Of a stretch of 64,000 nucleotides of DNA, positions 16,337-25,341 are shown piece after piece. How positions within the stretch are numbered: the stretch's first letter is position 1; every line of letters begins with the position of its first letter. The notes beneath the pieces are model-generated. The model had not been told where the DNA came from. It did no database searches and saw only the letters and a program-made list of their open reading frames with translations. A program made the position numbers and the translations under genes. This DNA is from DASPLX01 sp035627375 (GTDB lineage: Bacteria > Pseudomonadota > Gammaproteobacteria > Burkholderiales > Burkholderiaceae_D), in assembly GCA_035627375.1 (NCBI GenBank), contig DASPLX010000059.1, positions 53,178-117,177 of the forward strand. Direction: 5' to 3'.

Positions 16337-16760
16337 GTCAGGATCCTTATGCAATGGCGACTGCCGGAACGGAACCGGCCGCAGGCTGATGAAAAACTGC
16401 GCTTGCGTAGGCAAGTCTTTCAACAGCCTGCGGCAAAACCTGAAACAGCATCAATGCGAGACGACAATCAGATAAGCGATGCATGCAAGGTCTTGCGTCG
16501 ATCCGAACCGGGCACTGCGCTGTGTTTTTCATATGTGTCGCGGTCATCGACGTTCGACGATGCTCACGACCCGTTACGCAAAGGCATGTCCGCAATCCAT
16601 GTTGCGGGATGGCGGTATGCGATTGCCCGATTAGTCTTATTGAGAGGGGAACAGTTTTCAAGCGCACTTTTAGTGCGCTTGAGTGCGCTCAATAGTGCTT
16701 GCATCACGCTTGTGCGGCGATGCACCGGAATGGCACCATACGGGGGGCCCGATGGGCGAG
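16337..16760. promoter_or_regulatory. Intergenic region upstream of the repeat-protein operon, with hairpin and imperfect tandem repeats
   Basis: The 424 bp hold the promoter of the minus-strand repeat-protein/propeptide/peptidase genes. A perfect hairpin AAGCGCACT-TTT-AGTGCGCTT lies at 16660-16680. It is followed by imperfect tandem copies of AGTGCGCTTG/AGTGCGCTCA/ATAGTGCTTG at about 10-11 bp spacing. The hairpin may end the LytTR regulator transcript, or the repeats may be binding sites; LytTR proteins use direct repeats. No gene is supported. Confidence 0.4.
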
Positions 16761-17528
16761 CTACATTTGCTGGAACAAGTGGCCGTATGCGCGACTGACT
16801 TCGAGTCTTTCTTCATGATTGCGCAGCGAAACCAGCTGCCGCCCGCGCATGTCGCGCGCCACTTCGGCGATCGCATCGACCCGCACCAGCGTGGAACGAT
16901 GGATGCGCCAGAACTCGGCGGGATCGAGTTCGTCCTCGAGCTCCTTGAGCGTCTTGCGGATCAGCACTTGCATCTGCTCGGTCTGCACCCGCGTGTATTT
17001 TTCCTCGGCGCGGAAGAACAGCACTTCGCGCGTGCTGATCATGCGCACGCTGTTGCCGACGCTGGCCTGGATCCAGCGCAGATATTCCGATTTCCTGTCG
17101 CCGCCCTGCTGCGTCAACAGCGATAGAAAGCGCTCGATGTTGCGCGGCGCTTCATCCAGCCGCGCGCGCAATCGGTCGCAGGCCCTGGCGAGCCGGGCGG
17201 CGTCGACCGGCTTGAGCAGATAATCGATCGCCCCCTGTTCGAAGGCCTGGATCGCGTATTGATCGTAGGCAGTCACCAATACGACATGGCAGCGGTTGAA
17301 CAACAGCCGCGCTGCCTCGATGCCGTTCAAGCCGGGCATGCGGATGTCGAGAAAAACGATGTCGGGCTGCAACGCGCCGGCCCGCGCGACGGCATCGAGG
17401 CCGTTGGCCGCTTCGCCGACGATGCGCAGTTCCGGCCAGGCTTCGCGCAAGCGGGCGCGCAGCTGATCGCGCATCGGTTCTTCATCGTCGACGATCAATG
17501 CCGTCGGCAGGCGGGTCGCGCTGGTCAT
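16761..17528 (-). CDS. LytTR-family response regulator
   Basis: The 255-residue regulator has a receiver domain (DDEE near residues 14-17, phosphoacceptor Asp61 in VFLDIRMPG, KP in YLLKPVD) and a C-terminal LytTR domain (VLFFRAEEKYTRV, IHRSTLVRV). The start at 17528 gives the canonical receiver N-terminus and lies 4 bp after the kinase stop. The pair phosphotransfer is expected from the kinase at 17533-18432. Of the genes around it, the next transcription unit downstream on the same strand encodes the glycine-zipper, propeptide-like and subtilase proteins, which are possible targets by position only. It is similar along its length to the regulator at 558-1337. Confidence 0.95.
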   Translation of the reverse strand: MTSATRLPTALIVDDEEPMRDQLRARLREAWPELRIVGEAANGLDAVARAGALQPDIVFLDIRMPGLNGIEAARLLFNRCHVVLVTAYDQYAIQAFEQGAIDYLLKPVDAARLARACDRLRARLDEAPRNIERFLSLLTQQGGDRKSEYLRWIQASVGNSVRMISTREVLFFRAEEKYTRVQTEQMQVLIRKTLKELEDELDPAEFWRIHRSTLVRVDAIAEVARDMRGRQLVSLRNHEERLEVSRAYGHLFQQM

Positions 17529-17532
17529 GGGC

Positions 17533-18432
17533 TTAACGGTATTCCTCGGCAACATTCGACAGGTAAGGCACGCGGATCGACACATAGGCGCCGCCGCTGG
17601 CGGGCGCTTCGATGACGAGCTGGGCCTTGCGTCCGAATAATACCTTCAGCCGCTCGCGCAGGTTGGCCAGGCCGATGCCGTCGCCGGCATGCAGATCGAA
17701 GCCGACGCCGTCATCGGTCACATCGACGCACAGCAGGTCGCCGATGGCCCGCGCCCGGATCTCCACGCGGCCGCCCTGCGTCTTGGGCTCCAGGCCGTGC
17801 TTGATCGCATTCTCGACCAGCACCTGCAGCATCATCGGCGGAAACGGGGCGTCGGCGAGTTCGAGCGGGACATCGATCGATACCGCGAGACGCTCCTTCA
17901 TGCGCGCCTGCATGATGGCGAGATAGGCGCGCGACAACTCGACTTGGCGGCCCAGCGTGCTGCCGCCGGTCTCGCGCATTTGCGGCAAGGCCGAGCGCAG
18001 GTACTCGATCAAATGGGCATGGATGCGCGCGGCTTCCGACGGATCGGTCTCGATCAGCCGGCCGATCAAGGCAAGGGTGTTGAACAGGAAATGCGGTTCG
18101 ATCTGCGCTTGCAGCATGGCGATCTGCGCTTCCAGCAAACGCCGCTCGAGCGACTCGACCTTGACGCGTTCGGATGCCTCCCTGGCGGCGATATCGGCGC
18201 GCCGTTTGCCGCCCGCCATCACTTTGACGCCGAGCGACACGAAAATGAAGAGGACCGGCAATTCCGCGGCGCCGAATGGTGCCGCGATCAATAGCGCGAG
18301 CGCCCAGATGAACGCTAGCTTCGGCCAGGAAACCACCGCGACCCAGTCGACGAAGCGCCACCAGTAGACGCCGGCGGCTTCCTGGATCTCGTGCAGCCGT
18401 TCCACGATGCGATTGTCGGTCGGCGTATTCAT
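17533..18432 (-). CDS. LytS/AlgZ-type sensor histidine kinase
   Basis: The 299-residue kinase has two short hydrophobic helices (about 36-73), a His_kinase domain with phosphoacceptor His114 (QIEPHFLFNTL) and a HATPase domain (VENAIKHGL, DDGVGFDL, GIGLANLRERL). The start at 18432 forms an ATGA overlap with the upstream membrane gene. The small membrane part leaves little room for a periplasmic sensor, so it may sense through the membrane or through the small upstream membrane protein. It forms a three-gene operon with that protein and the LytTR regulator. Confidence 0.94.
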   Translation of the reverse strand: MNTPTDNRIVERLHEIQEAAGVYWWRFVDWVAVVSWPKLAFIWALALLIAAPFGAAELPVLFIFVSLGVKVMAGGKRRADIAAREASERVKVESLERRLLEAQIAMLQAQIEPHFLFNTLALIGRLIETDPSEAARIHAHLIEYLRSALPQMRETGGSTLGRQVELSRAYLAIMQARMKERLAVSIDVPLELADAPFPPMMLQVLVENAIKHGLEPKTQGGRVEIRARAIGDLLCVDVTDDGVGFDLHAGDGIGLANLRERLKVLFGRKAQLVIEAPASGGAYVSIRVPYLSNVAEEYR

Positions 18433-18716
18433 GGCCGTTCTCCCCGTGTATCGTCCAAACGCTCCAGGCGCGGCCGGCGGGGCCGCATGGCGTGCGCCAC
18501 GGCGGCCGCGACCAGCTTCACGATCAGCGCGACCAGGAACAATGTGATGGCGAGGGGAAGTATGGTGAAGACCAGCGCCGCGACCACGCACACCAGCAGC
18601 AGGCGCGGCAGCGGCATGCGCATGAGCGCGCCGACGATCGCGGCCGCGAGAGCGATGAAGGCATGGCCGACGTCGCGCGCCATGGCCATCATCGAACCGA
18701 GGGAAAAGTGTTTCAT
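18429..18716 (-). CDS. Small membrane protein, first gene of the kinase operon
   Basis: The 95-residue protein starts at the ATG at 18716, which has AGGAG 5 bp upstream. It has hydrophobic segments at about 15-35 and 38-70 and a strongly basic C-terminus (MRPRRPRLERLDD). It overlaps the kinase by 4 bp, so stoichiometric expression with the kinase is likely. I do not recognise a family. Position suggests a sensor accessory or a protein whose topology follows the positive-inside rule with a cytoplasmic C-terminus. Confidence 0.75.
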   Translation of the reverse strand: MKHFSLGSMMAMARDVGHAFIALAAAIVGALMRMPLPRLLLVCVVAALVFTILPLAITLFLVALIVKLVAAAVAHAMRPRRPRLERLDDTRGERP

Positions 18717-18892
18717 GCGAACTCCTGTTGATTGCCCGGAAGATCCGGCCCGCATTTCAGCGCTGCCGATAGCGGAACGATAGCCGGTCGCCCGGGCCGC
18801 ATGAACAGGCTTCCGACCAATTGTGGATTCGATGGGATGAATGGCGGCAAGGAGCGACGAACCGGGCGGACCGGCCATGCTCCGGCGATATG

Positions 18893-20101
18893 TCAGGGAG
18901 CCGCATAGCCGTCGGTCAGCGCGGCGAGAAACTGTACGACATCGTCGATTTCATCGTCAAGCAAGGCCGGCGCCATGCCGGGCAGGCGGTCGAACGGCGC
19001 GCGCGATGTCTCGACGTGCATCCGGTATGCCGGCGGCAGATCGTTGAACTTGCCCGCGAAACCATCGGCGTCCAGCGGATACCATTCCCACGGATGCGTA
19101 TCGCGCCGCACATGGAAGGCGACGGCCTCCCGCAGGCTGGCGATGACGCCATTGTGGAAGAAGACCTTGCGGGTGGCGACATTGCGCAGCGTCGGCACCT
19201 TGAATGCTCCGCACAGCGCCGCATTGCCGGCCAGATCGGTGCGTGCCGGCCCGCACAGCCCAAGATCGTAATAGCGGGGATCGGCATTCGCGCGGATCGC
19301 CGGATTGCGCGGCACGCCGAGATTGGCGTACCCGAAATCGGTGAACAAGGGCGGCGCGCCGGCGGCCGGCTTGCTCGGATGGCAGGCGGCGCAATTGCCC
19401 TTGGCCGGGTCGTTGAATAACGCCAGCCCGCGCAACTGGGTGCTTGTCAGCGTCGCCTTGCCGGCCAGGTAACGGTCGTACCTGGAGTCGAAGGATCGGA
19501 ATCTTTCGTCCTGCCGCTGGTATTGCTGGAGCGCGAAGGCGGCGCGCTCGAACGCATCGTCCGGACGGTCGAAGATGGCGGCACCGAACACCGCCCGGAA
19601 TTGCCCTGCGTAATCGGTGTGCCTGAGACGTTCGACGAGCGCGTGCTTGCTGCCATTGGCCATTTCATGCGCGGCCAGCAGCGGATGTTCCGCCTGCTCC
19701 GCGAGAGTCCGGGAGCGCCCGTCGCGATTGTAGCCGCCGCGCGGCTCGCCTTCCCGGGTAAAAGCGAACTCGGGATTGAAGACCAGGTAGCGCAACGATG
19801 GTGCGGCCCGGAACCCCGGCACGTCGCCGTTCCGCCCGCCGAGTTGGACGGCGCGGCGGTCGGTCTGGGCATGAGCGTTGTTCGGATCGTGGCAGACGGC
19901 GCACGAGAGCCGCCCCGATGCGGAGAGCGACCGGTCGTGGAATATCTTCTCGCCCAGGGCGGCGCTGGCGGTCAGCGGCGGCCCCATGCTCGGGAGCGGC
20001 GCGCCGCCGACGGAACCGACGCCGTCGTCACCGCCGCCGCATGCCGCCAGCGACAACGCGAACACCAGCGCGGCTGCCGGCTTCCCGCGCGCTTGCGTCA
20101 T
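18893..20101 (-). CDS. Di-heme cytochrome c peroxidase/MauG-family lipoprotein
   Basis: The 402-residue protein starts with a lipoprotein signal (LSLAACGGG, lipobox Cys near residue 21) and carries two c-type heme sites, CAVCH near residue 70 and CAACH near residue 240, in the spacing of bacterial di-heme peroxidases. A late PTLRNV motif matches CcpA/MauG family proteins. It would act in the periplasm, anchored to a membrane, reducing peroxide or oxidising a partner protein. Its start lies 2 bp after the stop of the beta-propeller lipoprotein gene, so translation is coupled and the two products may form one redox unit. An active peroxidase or a MauG-like maturase cannot be told apart here. 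Confidence 0.9.
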   Translation of the reverse strand: MTQARGKPAAALVFALSLAACGGGDDGVGSVGGAPLPSMGPPLTASAALGEKIFHDRSLSASGRLSCAVCHDPNNAHAQTDRRAVQLGGRNGDVPGFRAAPSLRYLVFNPEFAFTREGEPRGGYNRDGRSRTLAEQAEHPLLAAHEMANGSKHALVERLRHTDYAGQFRAVFGAAIFDRPDDAFERAAFALQQYQRQDERFRSFDSRYDRYLAGKATLTSTQLRGLALFNDPAKGNCAACHPSKPAAGAPPLFTDFGYANLGVPRNPAIRANADPRYYDLGLCGPARTDLAGNAALCGAFKVPTLRNVATRKVFFHNGVIASLREAVAFHVRRDTHPWEWYPLDADGFAGKFNDLPPAYRMHVETSRAPFDRLPGMAPALLDDEIDDVVQFLAALTDGYAAP

Positions 20102-20103
20102 CC

Positions 20104-22287
20104 CTACTTCCCGATGACCATCAGGACGGCGTTATTGATCGAATACACCTTGCCGTCCGGCCCGAGCGCGACCGGCGTATACGACTGGTAGTAGCCGTTG
20201 TTCATGTTGAAGGTCTCGCTGAGCGTATTGGTGCCCAGGTTCCAGCGATACAGGTAGCCGTCGGAGCTGTTCATGAATACCGAGCCGGTGCTCGGATCGA
20301 CCGCGGTGGTGTTGATGCACCACTCCGGGTAGCTGCCGGTGCTGGCCTGAAAGGGGCTGAGCACCGAGATCACTTCCTTCATCACGGTCACGCTCGGGTC
20401 GGTGCGATGCGCCTGGGTCGCGTTCGGGTCGAGGATCGCCATCCGATACTCGTCCGTGTAGTAGTCGTTGTACTTGCTCACCAGCAGATAGCTCGACGAG
20501 CCCGTATAGCCCGCGACCATCGATGCCGGCACGATGGAAGGCGTGAAGTCCCAGCCGAACGGGCCGGTCGCTTTCTGCGTCGCCAGCGTGCTGTCGTAAT
20601 GCAGCATCCAGCCGGTGTAATAAAAGGACGAATTGCTGTCGCCGAGCACGCCGAAATACACGTCGCCGTCCGGCCCGACGGTAGGCGACGAGGTGCCGCC
20701 CTCGGTCAGGTCGGCCGTGTAGCCGGTCTTGTGATCGAGCAGGAGGACCTTGTTCTTGGTCGCCAGCGTCGCGCTGTCGAGCGCCACCAGATAGCCGAAC
20801 GGACGCAGGGAGCCGTTCAGCACGGAGCTCATGACGGCATACACGGTAGTGCCGTCGTAGGACAAGGCCGGCGCCGCGCTGGCCTGCGCCTTGACGATCC
20901 GGCTGTCGCCGGTGGCCGCGGCGGCGGCGACCCAGCTGCCGTTGCCGTCGGCGTCGACGCGCGCGATGCCGCCGGCGATGCCGAGCGGATTGGTGCCCGC
21001 AACCTTGAAGCCGAAATAGACCGTGCCCTGGGCATCGATGGTGAGCGGCGTGTTGATGATCACGCTGCTGTCGTATGCCGCTTGGTTCGCCGCGTACGCC
21101 GCGGCGCCGTAGAAGACGACGGTCCGCAGCTCGCCCGGCGTGCCGTCGACGTTGTCGCGGTAATAGAGCTTGCCGCCGGCGCCCGGAAAATACACGCGCC
21201 CGTTCGCGGTCAGAGCGGCGTTGAAACTGGTCTTGCTGGTAGGCGGAACGTAATCGGTATCGACCTGCCACTTGAGCGTGCCGTCGACGCCACTGCGCGC
21301 CTCGATCCGGAAAGTGCCGGCCGAGGTGACCTTGACCGGCAGGATGACGGTATTGCCGCTCGAGATGACGGGCGAGCCGTAATGCCCGGTCGACAGCAGG
21401 TTGGGGACCGGCGACCCGTTGATCGCACGGTAGACCGGTTGCAAGTCCACGTCGGCGCGCCACACCACGCGGCCAAGAGTCTGGGCCGACGTGCCGCCGG
21501 TCTGCGCGCTGTGCTGCGCGTCGCGGCCGAAGTTCAGCCAGGCGGAAGACCGGTCGGTCGAGGCGCCGCTTTGCGCAAGCAAGGTGACGGTCGATGCGAT
21601 TCGCGATTGATATTGCGCCGACGTCGTGGACGACGTCACGCCAGACAGCATCGCGCGCGCCGATGCGGCCGCCTGGGCGCCGCTATAGTCGGATACCGCG
21701 TCGGAAGTGCGCAGGGTATCGGTGAAACTGGTGGCGGCCGCCACCCGGTTCGCGACCAGCGCGGCGTCGAGCAAGCCTTGCGGGCTCTGGTTCATCAACG
21801 CGCCGGCCAGGATGGACAAGGCCGCATTGCCCCTGGTCAGGCCGTTGTTGTCGATGGCATCGACCCAGAACTGGCGTCCGCTTTCGGCCGGCGCGCGGCC
21901 CAGGACATTGTTGAAGATCGCCGTGACGAACGACGAGGTATCGCCGGCGCCGTACAGGTTCTGGGATTCCTGGCTGGTGCCGAAAGCATCGACCAGTGCG
22001 CGCAACGACGCGTTGCTGGCATAGGCCGCATTCAATTCCTGGATGCCGGTCGGCGCATTCATCGCAACCAGCGCGGCCGAAAAATTGGCTTCGCCGCCCG
22101 GGTCGGCCGGCCGGCCGAAATACGCGACATAGAGTTGCTGGACGGCGGCCCGATAATCCGCCTGCACTGCCGAGGATGCCGCCAGCAGTTTTTGCGTGCC
22201 GGGTTGCTGCGTATCGACGCCGCTGCCGCATCCCGTGATTGCCAGGCTTGCGGCGAGCAACACCGCTCCTACGAGTCTCTTCCTCAT
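20104..22287 (-). CDS. Lipoprotein with DUF4214-like domain and PQQ-type beta-propeller
   Basis: The 727-residue protein has a lipoprotein signal (LAITGCGSG). An N-terminal segment (about 45-150) has the DUF4214 pattern (LYVAYFGRPADPGG and NNVLGRAPAESGRQFW). The rest is a repeat-rich beta-propeller like PQQ/WD40-type quinoprotein folds (SPTVGPDGDVYFG, LALGPDGKVYSI, DGTLKWQVDTD). DUF4214 is found in large secreted and S-layer-related proteins; its union with a propeller is uncommon. The gene is immediately upstream of the di-heme protein. I see no obvious PQQ-ligand set, so enzymatic activity is open. It may be a surface or periplasmic scaffold. Confidence 0.82.
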   Translation of the reverse strand: MRKRLVGAVLLAASLAITGCGSGVDTQQPGTQKLLAASSAVQADYRAAVQQLYVAYFGRPADPGGEANFSAALVAMNAPTGIQELNAAYASNASLRALVDAFGTSQESQNLYGAGDTSSFVTAIFNNVLGRAPAESGRQFWVDAIDNNGLTRGNAALSILAGALMNQSPQGLLDAALVANRVAAATSFTDTLRTSDAVSDYSGAQAAASARAMLSGVTSSTTSAQYQSRIASTVTLLAQSGASTDRSSAWLNFGRDAQHSAQTGGTSAQTLGRVVWRADVDLQPVYRAINGSPVPNLLSTGHYGSPVISSGNTVILPVKVTSAGTFRIEARSGVDGTLKWQVDTDYVPPTSKTSFNAALTANGRVYFPGAGGKLYYRDNVDGTPGELRTVVFYGAAAYAANQAAYDSSVIINTPLTIDAQGTVYFGFKVAGTNPLGIAGGIARVDADGNGSWVAAAAATGDSRIVKAQASAAPALSYDGTTVYAVMSSVLNGSLRPFGYLVALDSATLATKNKVLLLDHKTGYTADLTEGGTSSPTVGPDGDVYFGVLGDSNSSFYYTGWMLHYDSTLATQKATGPFGWDFTPSIVPASMVAGYTGSSSYLLVSKYNDYYTDEYRMAILDPNATQAHRTDPSVTVMKEVISVLSPFQASTGSYPEWCINTTAVDPSTGSVFMNSSDGYLYRWNLGTNTLSETFNMNNGYYQSYTPVALGPDGKVYSINNAVLMVIGK

Positions 22288-22420
22288 TCGCGGCCTCTCC
22301 GGGTCGTATGAAAGAAAAACATTGTATTGGGGAAATATTTCGAGTCAAGCAGCCTCAGTCCAAGCGACGCCAAATACCTCGGGATCGATAATCTGAATGC
22401 CACGGGCCGCGAACCGCCCC

Positions 22421-22768
22421 TCACCCGGCAGCGTAGAACCACACGGTCCGGATCACGCCGTCGACGACTTCGTACACGACCGCAACTTCGAACGGTTCGT
22501 CGCGCACGCCCGTAACGCGCTCGTGATCGATGACCTTGTTGCCGACTACGATGCGATTGAGCACCTCGGCATGCAGCGCGGGAAGATTGAAGCGGTTGTT
22601 GGCATAGTGCGCGGCGAATGCCGCCTTGCCCTGGAGCGTCGGCTCCGCCGCCGGCGGGGCGTAGACCTTGATGTCGTCGCTGTAGACCTTGATGAATCGC
22701 TCCAGGTCGCGGGCGTTATAGGCGTCGAGTTGCTCTTGCGCCGCGGCTTGCGGTGTCATGCTCTGCAT
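22421..22768 (-). CDS. SnoaL-like/NTF2-fold protein (nuclear transport factor 2 family)
   Basis: This 115-residue single-domain protein shows the SnoaL-like pattern: an N-terminal helix pair (AAQEQLDAYNARDLERFIKVYSDD), VYAPP, a LQGKAAFAAHY segment, and a C-terminal beta-sheet ending in VIRTVWFYAAG. Such proteins have a cone-shaped fold used as small hydrolases, isomerases or binding proteins; the substrate cannot be predicted. The ATG at 22768 follows GGGAG; an ATG at 22759 is an alternative. It lies 10 bp after the isochorismatase gene and should be co-transcribed with it. Confidence 0.85.
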   Translation of the reverse strand: MQSMTPQAAAQEQLDAYNARDLERFIKVYSDDIKVYAPPAAEPTLQGKAAFAAHYANNRFNLPALHAEVLNRIVVGNKVIDHERVTGVRDEPFEVAVVYEVVDGVIRTVWFYAAG

Positions 22769-22778
22769 TCTTGCTCCC

Positions 22779-23318
22779 TCAGTTCTGGAAAACGATGTGC
22801 GCCGACTCCGTGGCGACGATGCGCGGACCGAAGCTCGTGACATTGGCGAGCGTGATGTTATGGTGCTCGCGGATCTGGCGGCCGCCGGCGTGCTCCTTGT
22901 CGTGCGTGGTGTGCGCGTCCGCCGCCAGCAAGACCGGAAAGCCGAGCGCCGCCGCGCGCCGCGTGGTCGTGTCGACGCAAAACTCGGAAGCATAGCCGCA
23001 GATGACGAGCCGCTTCGCGCCCCTGGCAGCGAGCAGTTCCGCCAGCGGCGTGCCGAGGAAGGAATCCGGCGTGCTCTTGCGCACGAATACGTCCCCCTCT
23101 TTCACGATCAGGTTGCGTTCAAGCTGCCAGCTTTCGCTGCCGTATTGCAGCATGCCTTCGGCGCGTTCGTGCTGGACGAACACCACCGGCGCACCGGACG
23201 CGCGGGCGCGCTCGGCCAGGGCATTGATGCGGCCGACGACGGCGTCGGCTTCGTAAGGGCGCGGCTCGTCGTCGAACAGGCCGCGTTGGACGTCGATGAT
23301 GATCAGGGCTGTAGTCAT
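22779..23318 (-). CDS. Isochorismatase-family cysteine hydrolase
   Basis: The 179-residue protein fills one isochorismatase-like domain. The catalytic triad residues are visible: Asp in LIIIDVQRGLF near residue 9, Lys in VRKSTPDSF, and Cys in GYASEFCVDTT. It hydrolyses a small amide, imide or ester; the family includes nicotinamidases, biuret hydrolases and isochorismatases, and this sequence is not specific enough to choose. No siderophore genes are nearby, so isochorismate itself is unlikely. It is the first gene of a two-gene unit with the SnoaL-like protein. Confidence 0.92.
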   Translation of the reverse strand: MTTALIIIDVQRGLFDDEPRPYEADAVVGRINALAERARASGAPVVFVQHERAEGMLQYGSESWQLERNLIVKEGDVFVRKSTPDSFLGTPLAELLAARGAKRLVICGYASEFCVDTTTRRAAALGFPVLLAADAHTTHDKEHAGGRQIREHHNITLANVTSFGPRIVATESAHIVFQN

Positions 23319-23373
23319 GGTGAAGAGGAGAACGGAACGGCGTGGCGCCCCGTATGATAACCGTCGATGGACT

Positions 23374-24456
23374 TCAGCGCGATGCCGTGCCGTCGGAGCC
23401 GCCCTGCAAGGCCCACGCCATCGCCAGCAACAGCAGCGTGATGGCCGCCGCCAGCGACAGCTTCGCCGTCAACGGCAGCGTCGCCGCCCCCGATAGAAGA
23501 ATGTTGTTCAGGATCGCGATCGGCACGAACAACGCGACCGCCAAAGCAGCCCCGGCCTTGCCGCGCGTCGCGGTGAAACGCTCGACGTCCGCGAGCACGA
23601 ACGGCGGGTGCGGATCGCGCGCCGCGACGTCGGCCGGGCGCCAGCCGGTGCGGCGAATCCAGATGGCGAGCCGGTCGGTCCATCTGTCCGCCCTGGCGGC
23701 ATCGCGCCACAGGTGCGCGAACCAGTCGAATTGCGCCCACACCGGGTTCCAGCTGCGGAACGGCTTGCGCACGCCGAAGACGCAGGCCTCGCGCTCGTCT
23801 TCCCAGGTGCCGAACAGCTTGTCCCACACCATCAGCGTGCCGCCGTAATTGCGGTCGACGTACACGTCGTTGACCGCGTGGTGGACGCGATGCGCGCTGG
23901 GCGTGTTGAGTATGCCTTCGATCAGCGGCAGCCTGTCGATCAGCCGGGTATGGATCCAGAACTGGTAGAGCTTGTTGAAGGTCAAGAGGACGATGAAGAC
24001 TTCCGGCGGACACCCGGCGACGGCCATCGGCAGGAAGATCGGCATATGCATGAGATCCTGGAACGCTCCCTGGCGCAACGCCGTCGTCAGGTTGAATTCC
24101 TCGCTCTGGTGATGCGGCACATGTCCGCCCCACAGGAAGTTGATCTCGTGCGACCAGCGGTGCGCCCAGTAATACAGGAAATCCAGCACGAAGAAGAACA
24201 GGATCCATGTCGTCACCGAGCCGGCATCGAAGCGGAACAGCGCGTAACGGTTCGCGATCCAGGCATAGCCCAATAACAGCCCGCCCTTGACGAACACCTC
24301 GAGGGTAACGGTCCAGGCGCCGCAACCGAGACTAGCGAGGCTATCCGCCAATTGGTAAGCGTCCAGGCGCCGGCGATGCGCAAGCCAGGCCTCGATGCCG
24401 ATCAGCAGGAAAAACACCGGAGTGGCCGCGGCGATCAATGCGTTGTTGTTGAGCAT
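23374..24456 (-). CDS. Sterol desaturase/fatty acid hydroxylase family membrane protein
   Basis: The 360-residue integral membrane protein has several transmembrane helices in its first half and the three histidine motifs of the di-iron fatty acid hydroxylase superfamily: HRWSHE, HVPHH and HRVHH. A second hydrophobic region (about 310-355) closes the protein. The enzyme would hydroxylate or desaturate a lipid in the inner membrane; the substrate is unknown. The start at 24456 puts the first helix at residue 5 but has no good ribosome binding site, so it is uncertain. It stands alone. Confidence 0.88.
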   Translation of the reverse strand: MLNNNALIAAATPVFFLLIGIEAWLAHRRRLDAYQLADSLASLGCGAWTVTLEVFVKGGLLLGYAWIANRYALFRFDAGSVTTWILFFFVLDFLYYWAHRWSHEINFLWGGHVPHHQSEEFNLTTALRQGAFQDLMHMPIFLPMAVAGCPPEVFIVLLTFNKLYQFWIHTRLIDRLPLIEGILNTPSAHRVHHAVNDVYVDRNYGGTLMVWDKLFGTWEDEREACVFGVRKPFRSWNPVWAQFDWFAHLWRDAARADRWTDRLAIWIRRTGWRPADVAARDPHPPFVLADVERFTATRGKAGAALAVALFVPIAILNNILLSGAATLPLTAKLSLAAAITLLLLAMAWALQGGSDGTASR

Positions 24457-24723
24457 GGGATTCGGCGATGGCGATCTGGACGGACGCGGCGCTAGGCGCG
24501 ACGCGATCCATAGGACGCTTCCCCGTGCGAGCTGTGCAGCAACGCGATGCGTCGCCCAACTGCCTTCCCCCCAGGTTCGCACCTGGATCGGCATCGGAAG
24601 CGTTGTACTTCTTGCAAATATGGATCGCTGTCTGACGCGTCGCGCGCCTTGCCTGCCCTGCTTCCGGCGCGAACGCGTCCACGTCAATTTATGAAATGAG
24701 TCCCAATTCTCTAAGGACGACGT

Positions 24724-25254
24724 TCATTCGGCGTCAAATTTTGGATAGCTTGCTCCTTCAAGCATCGCGGGGACGGAGCAATTCACACCGGGCAGATTTT
24801 CCCAACTAGCGTCGCCTTCTTGGGTTTGCATCATATTTGCCCAATGCAAGGTTTGACTGTCGCCGAAGCCGGTCGTCATTTGCATCTGAAAAACCCATCG
24901 TTCACCGATCTTGGTCATGCTGCCGAACCCGGTGATGATGGATTCATTCCGGCGACCGCTGCTGACGAACGTGATTTGCACCCTGCCATCGGCGGTCACC
25001 GTGCCCACCATGCTGCGTTGCTGGGGCGTTTCGGCACGCTTGGTGCCGCTTTCGTCCGGAGTAAGCACAAGGGCCGAGGATACGCCCCAGAAATAGCCGT
25101 TCTTATAGCCGGAAATATGCCACACCGTTTGGTCGCATTTCCAGGCAAGCAAATCGTCATCGGCCGAGAATTGAAGCGCCGGCAAATCCGGAGTAGTTAC
25201 ATACCAGTAGGTATCGGCCAGAAAATCCCAGGTGGTGCGATTGGTATCAGACAC
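24724..25254 (-). CDS. Hypothetical protein (176 aa)
   Basis: A GTG start at 25254 is chosen because GAGGAG lies 6 bp upstream; the in-frame ATG at 25281 has no such site. The product begins DTNRTTWDFLADTYWYV and continues with alternating beta-strand patterns (VWHISGYKNGYFWG, GTVTADGRVQITFV, WVFQMQM). It is soluble, with no signal peptide. The pattern suggests a small all-beta, possibly lipocalin-like fold, but I recognise no family. GC is slightly lower than the backbone. It is the upstream end of a small orphan region. Confidence 0.7.
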   Translation of the reverse strand: MSDTNRTTWDFLADTYWYVTTPDLPALQFSADDDLLAWKCDQTVWHISGYKNGYFWGVSSALVLTPDESGTKRAETPQQRSMVGTVTADGRVQITFVSSGRRNESIITGFGSMTKIGERWVFQMQMTTGFGDSQTLHWANMMQTQEGDASWENLPGVNCSVPAMLEGASYPKFDAE

Positions 25255-25341
25255 GTGTCTCTCCTCTTCTTGAATTTCCAAATCGGCACAATCGAACTCA
25301 AACGATCCGTCGTGCTTCCCAAGTCCCCAAATCGAATGCGC

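Noticed and set aside
21000..22287. S-layer or type I secreted protein
   Set aside because: DUF4214 occurs in such proteins, but here a lipobox at the N-terminus indicates a lipoprotein and no RTX repeats are present.
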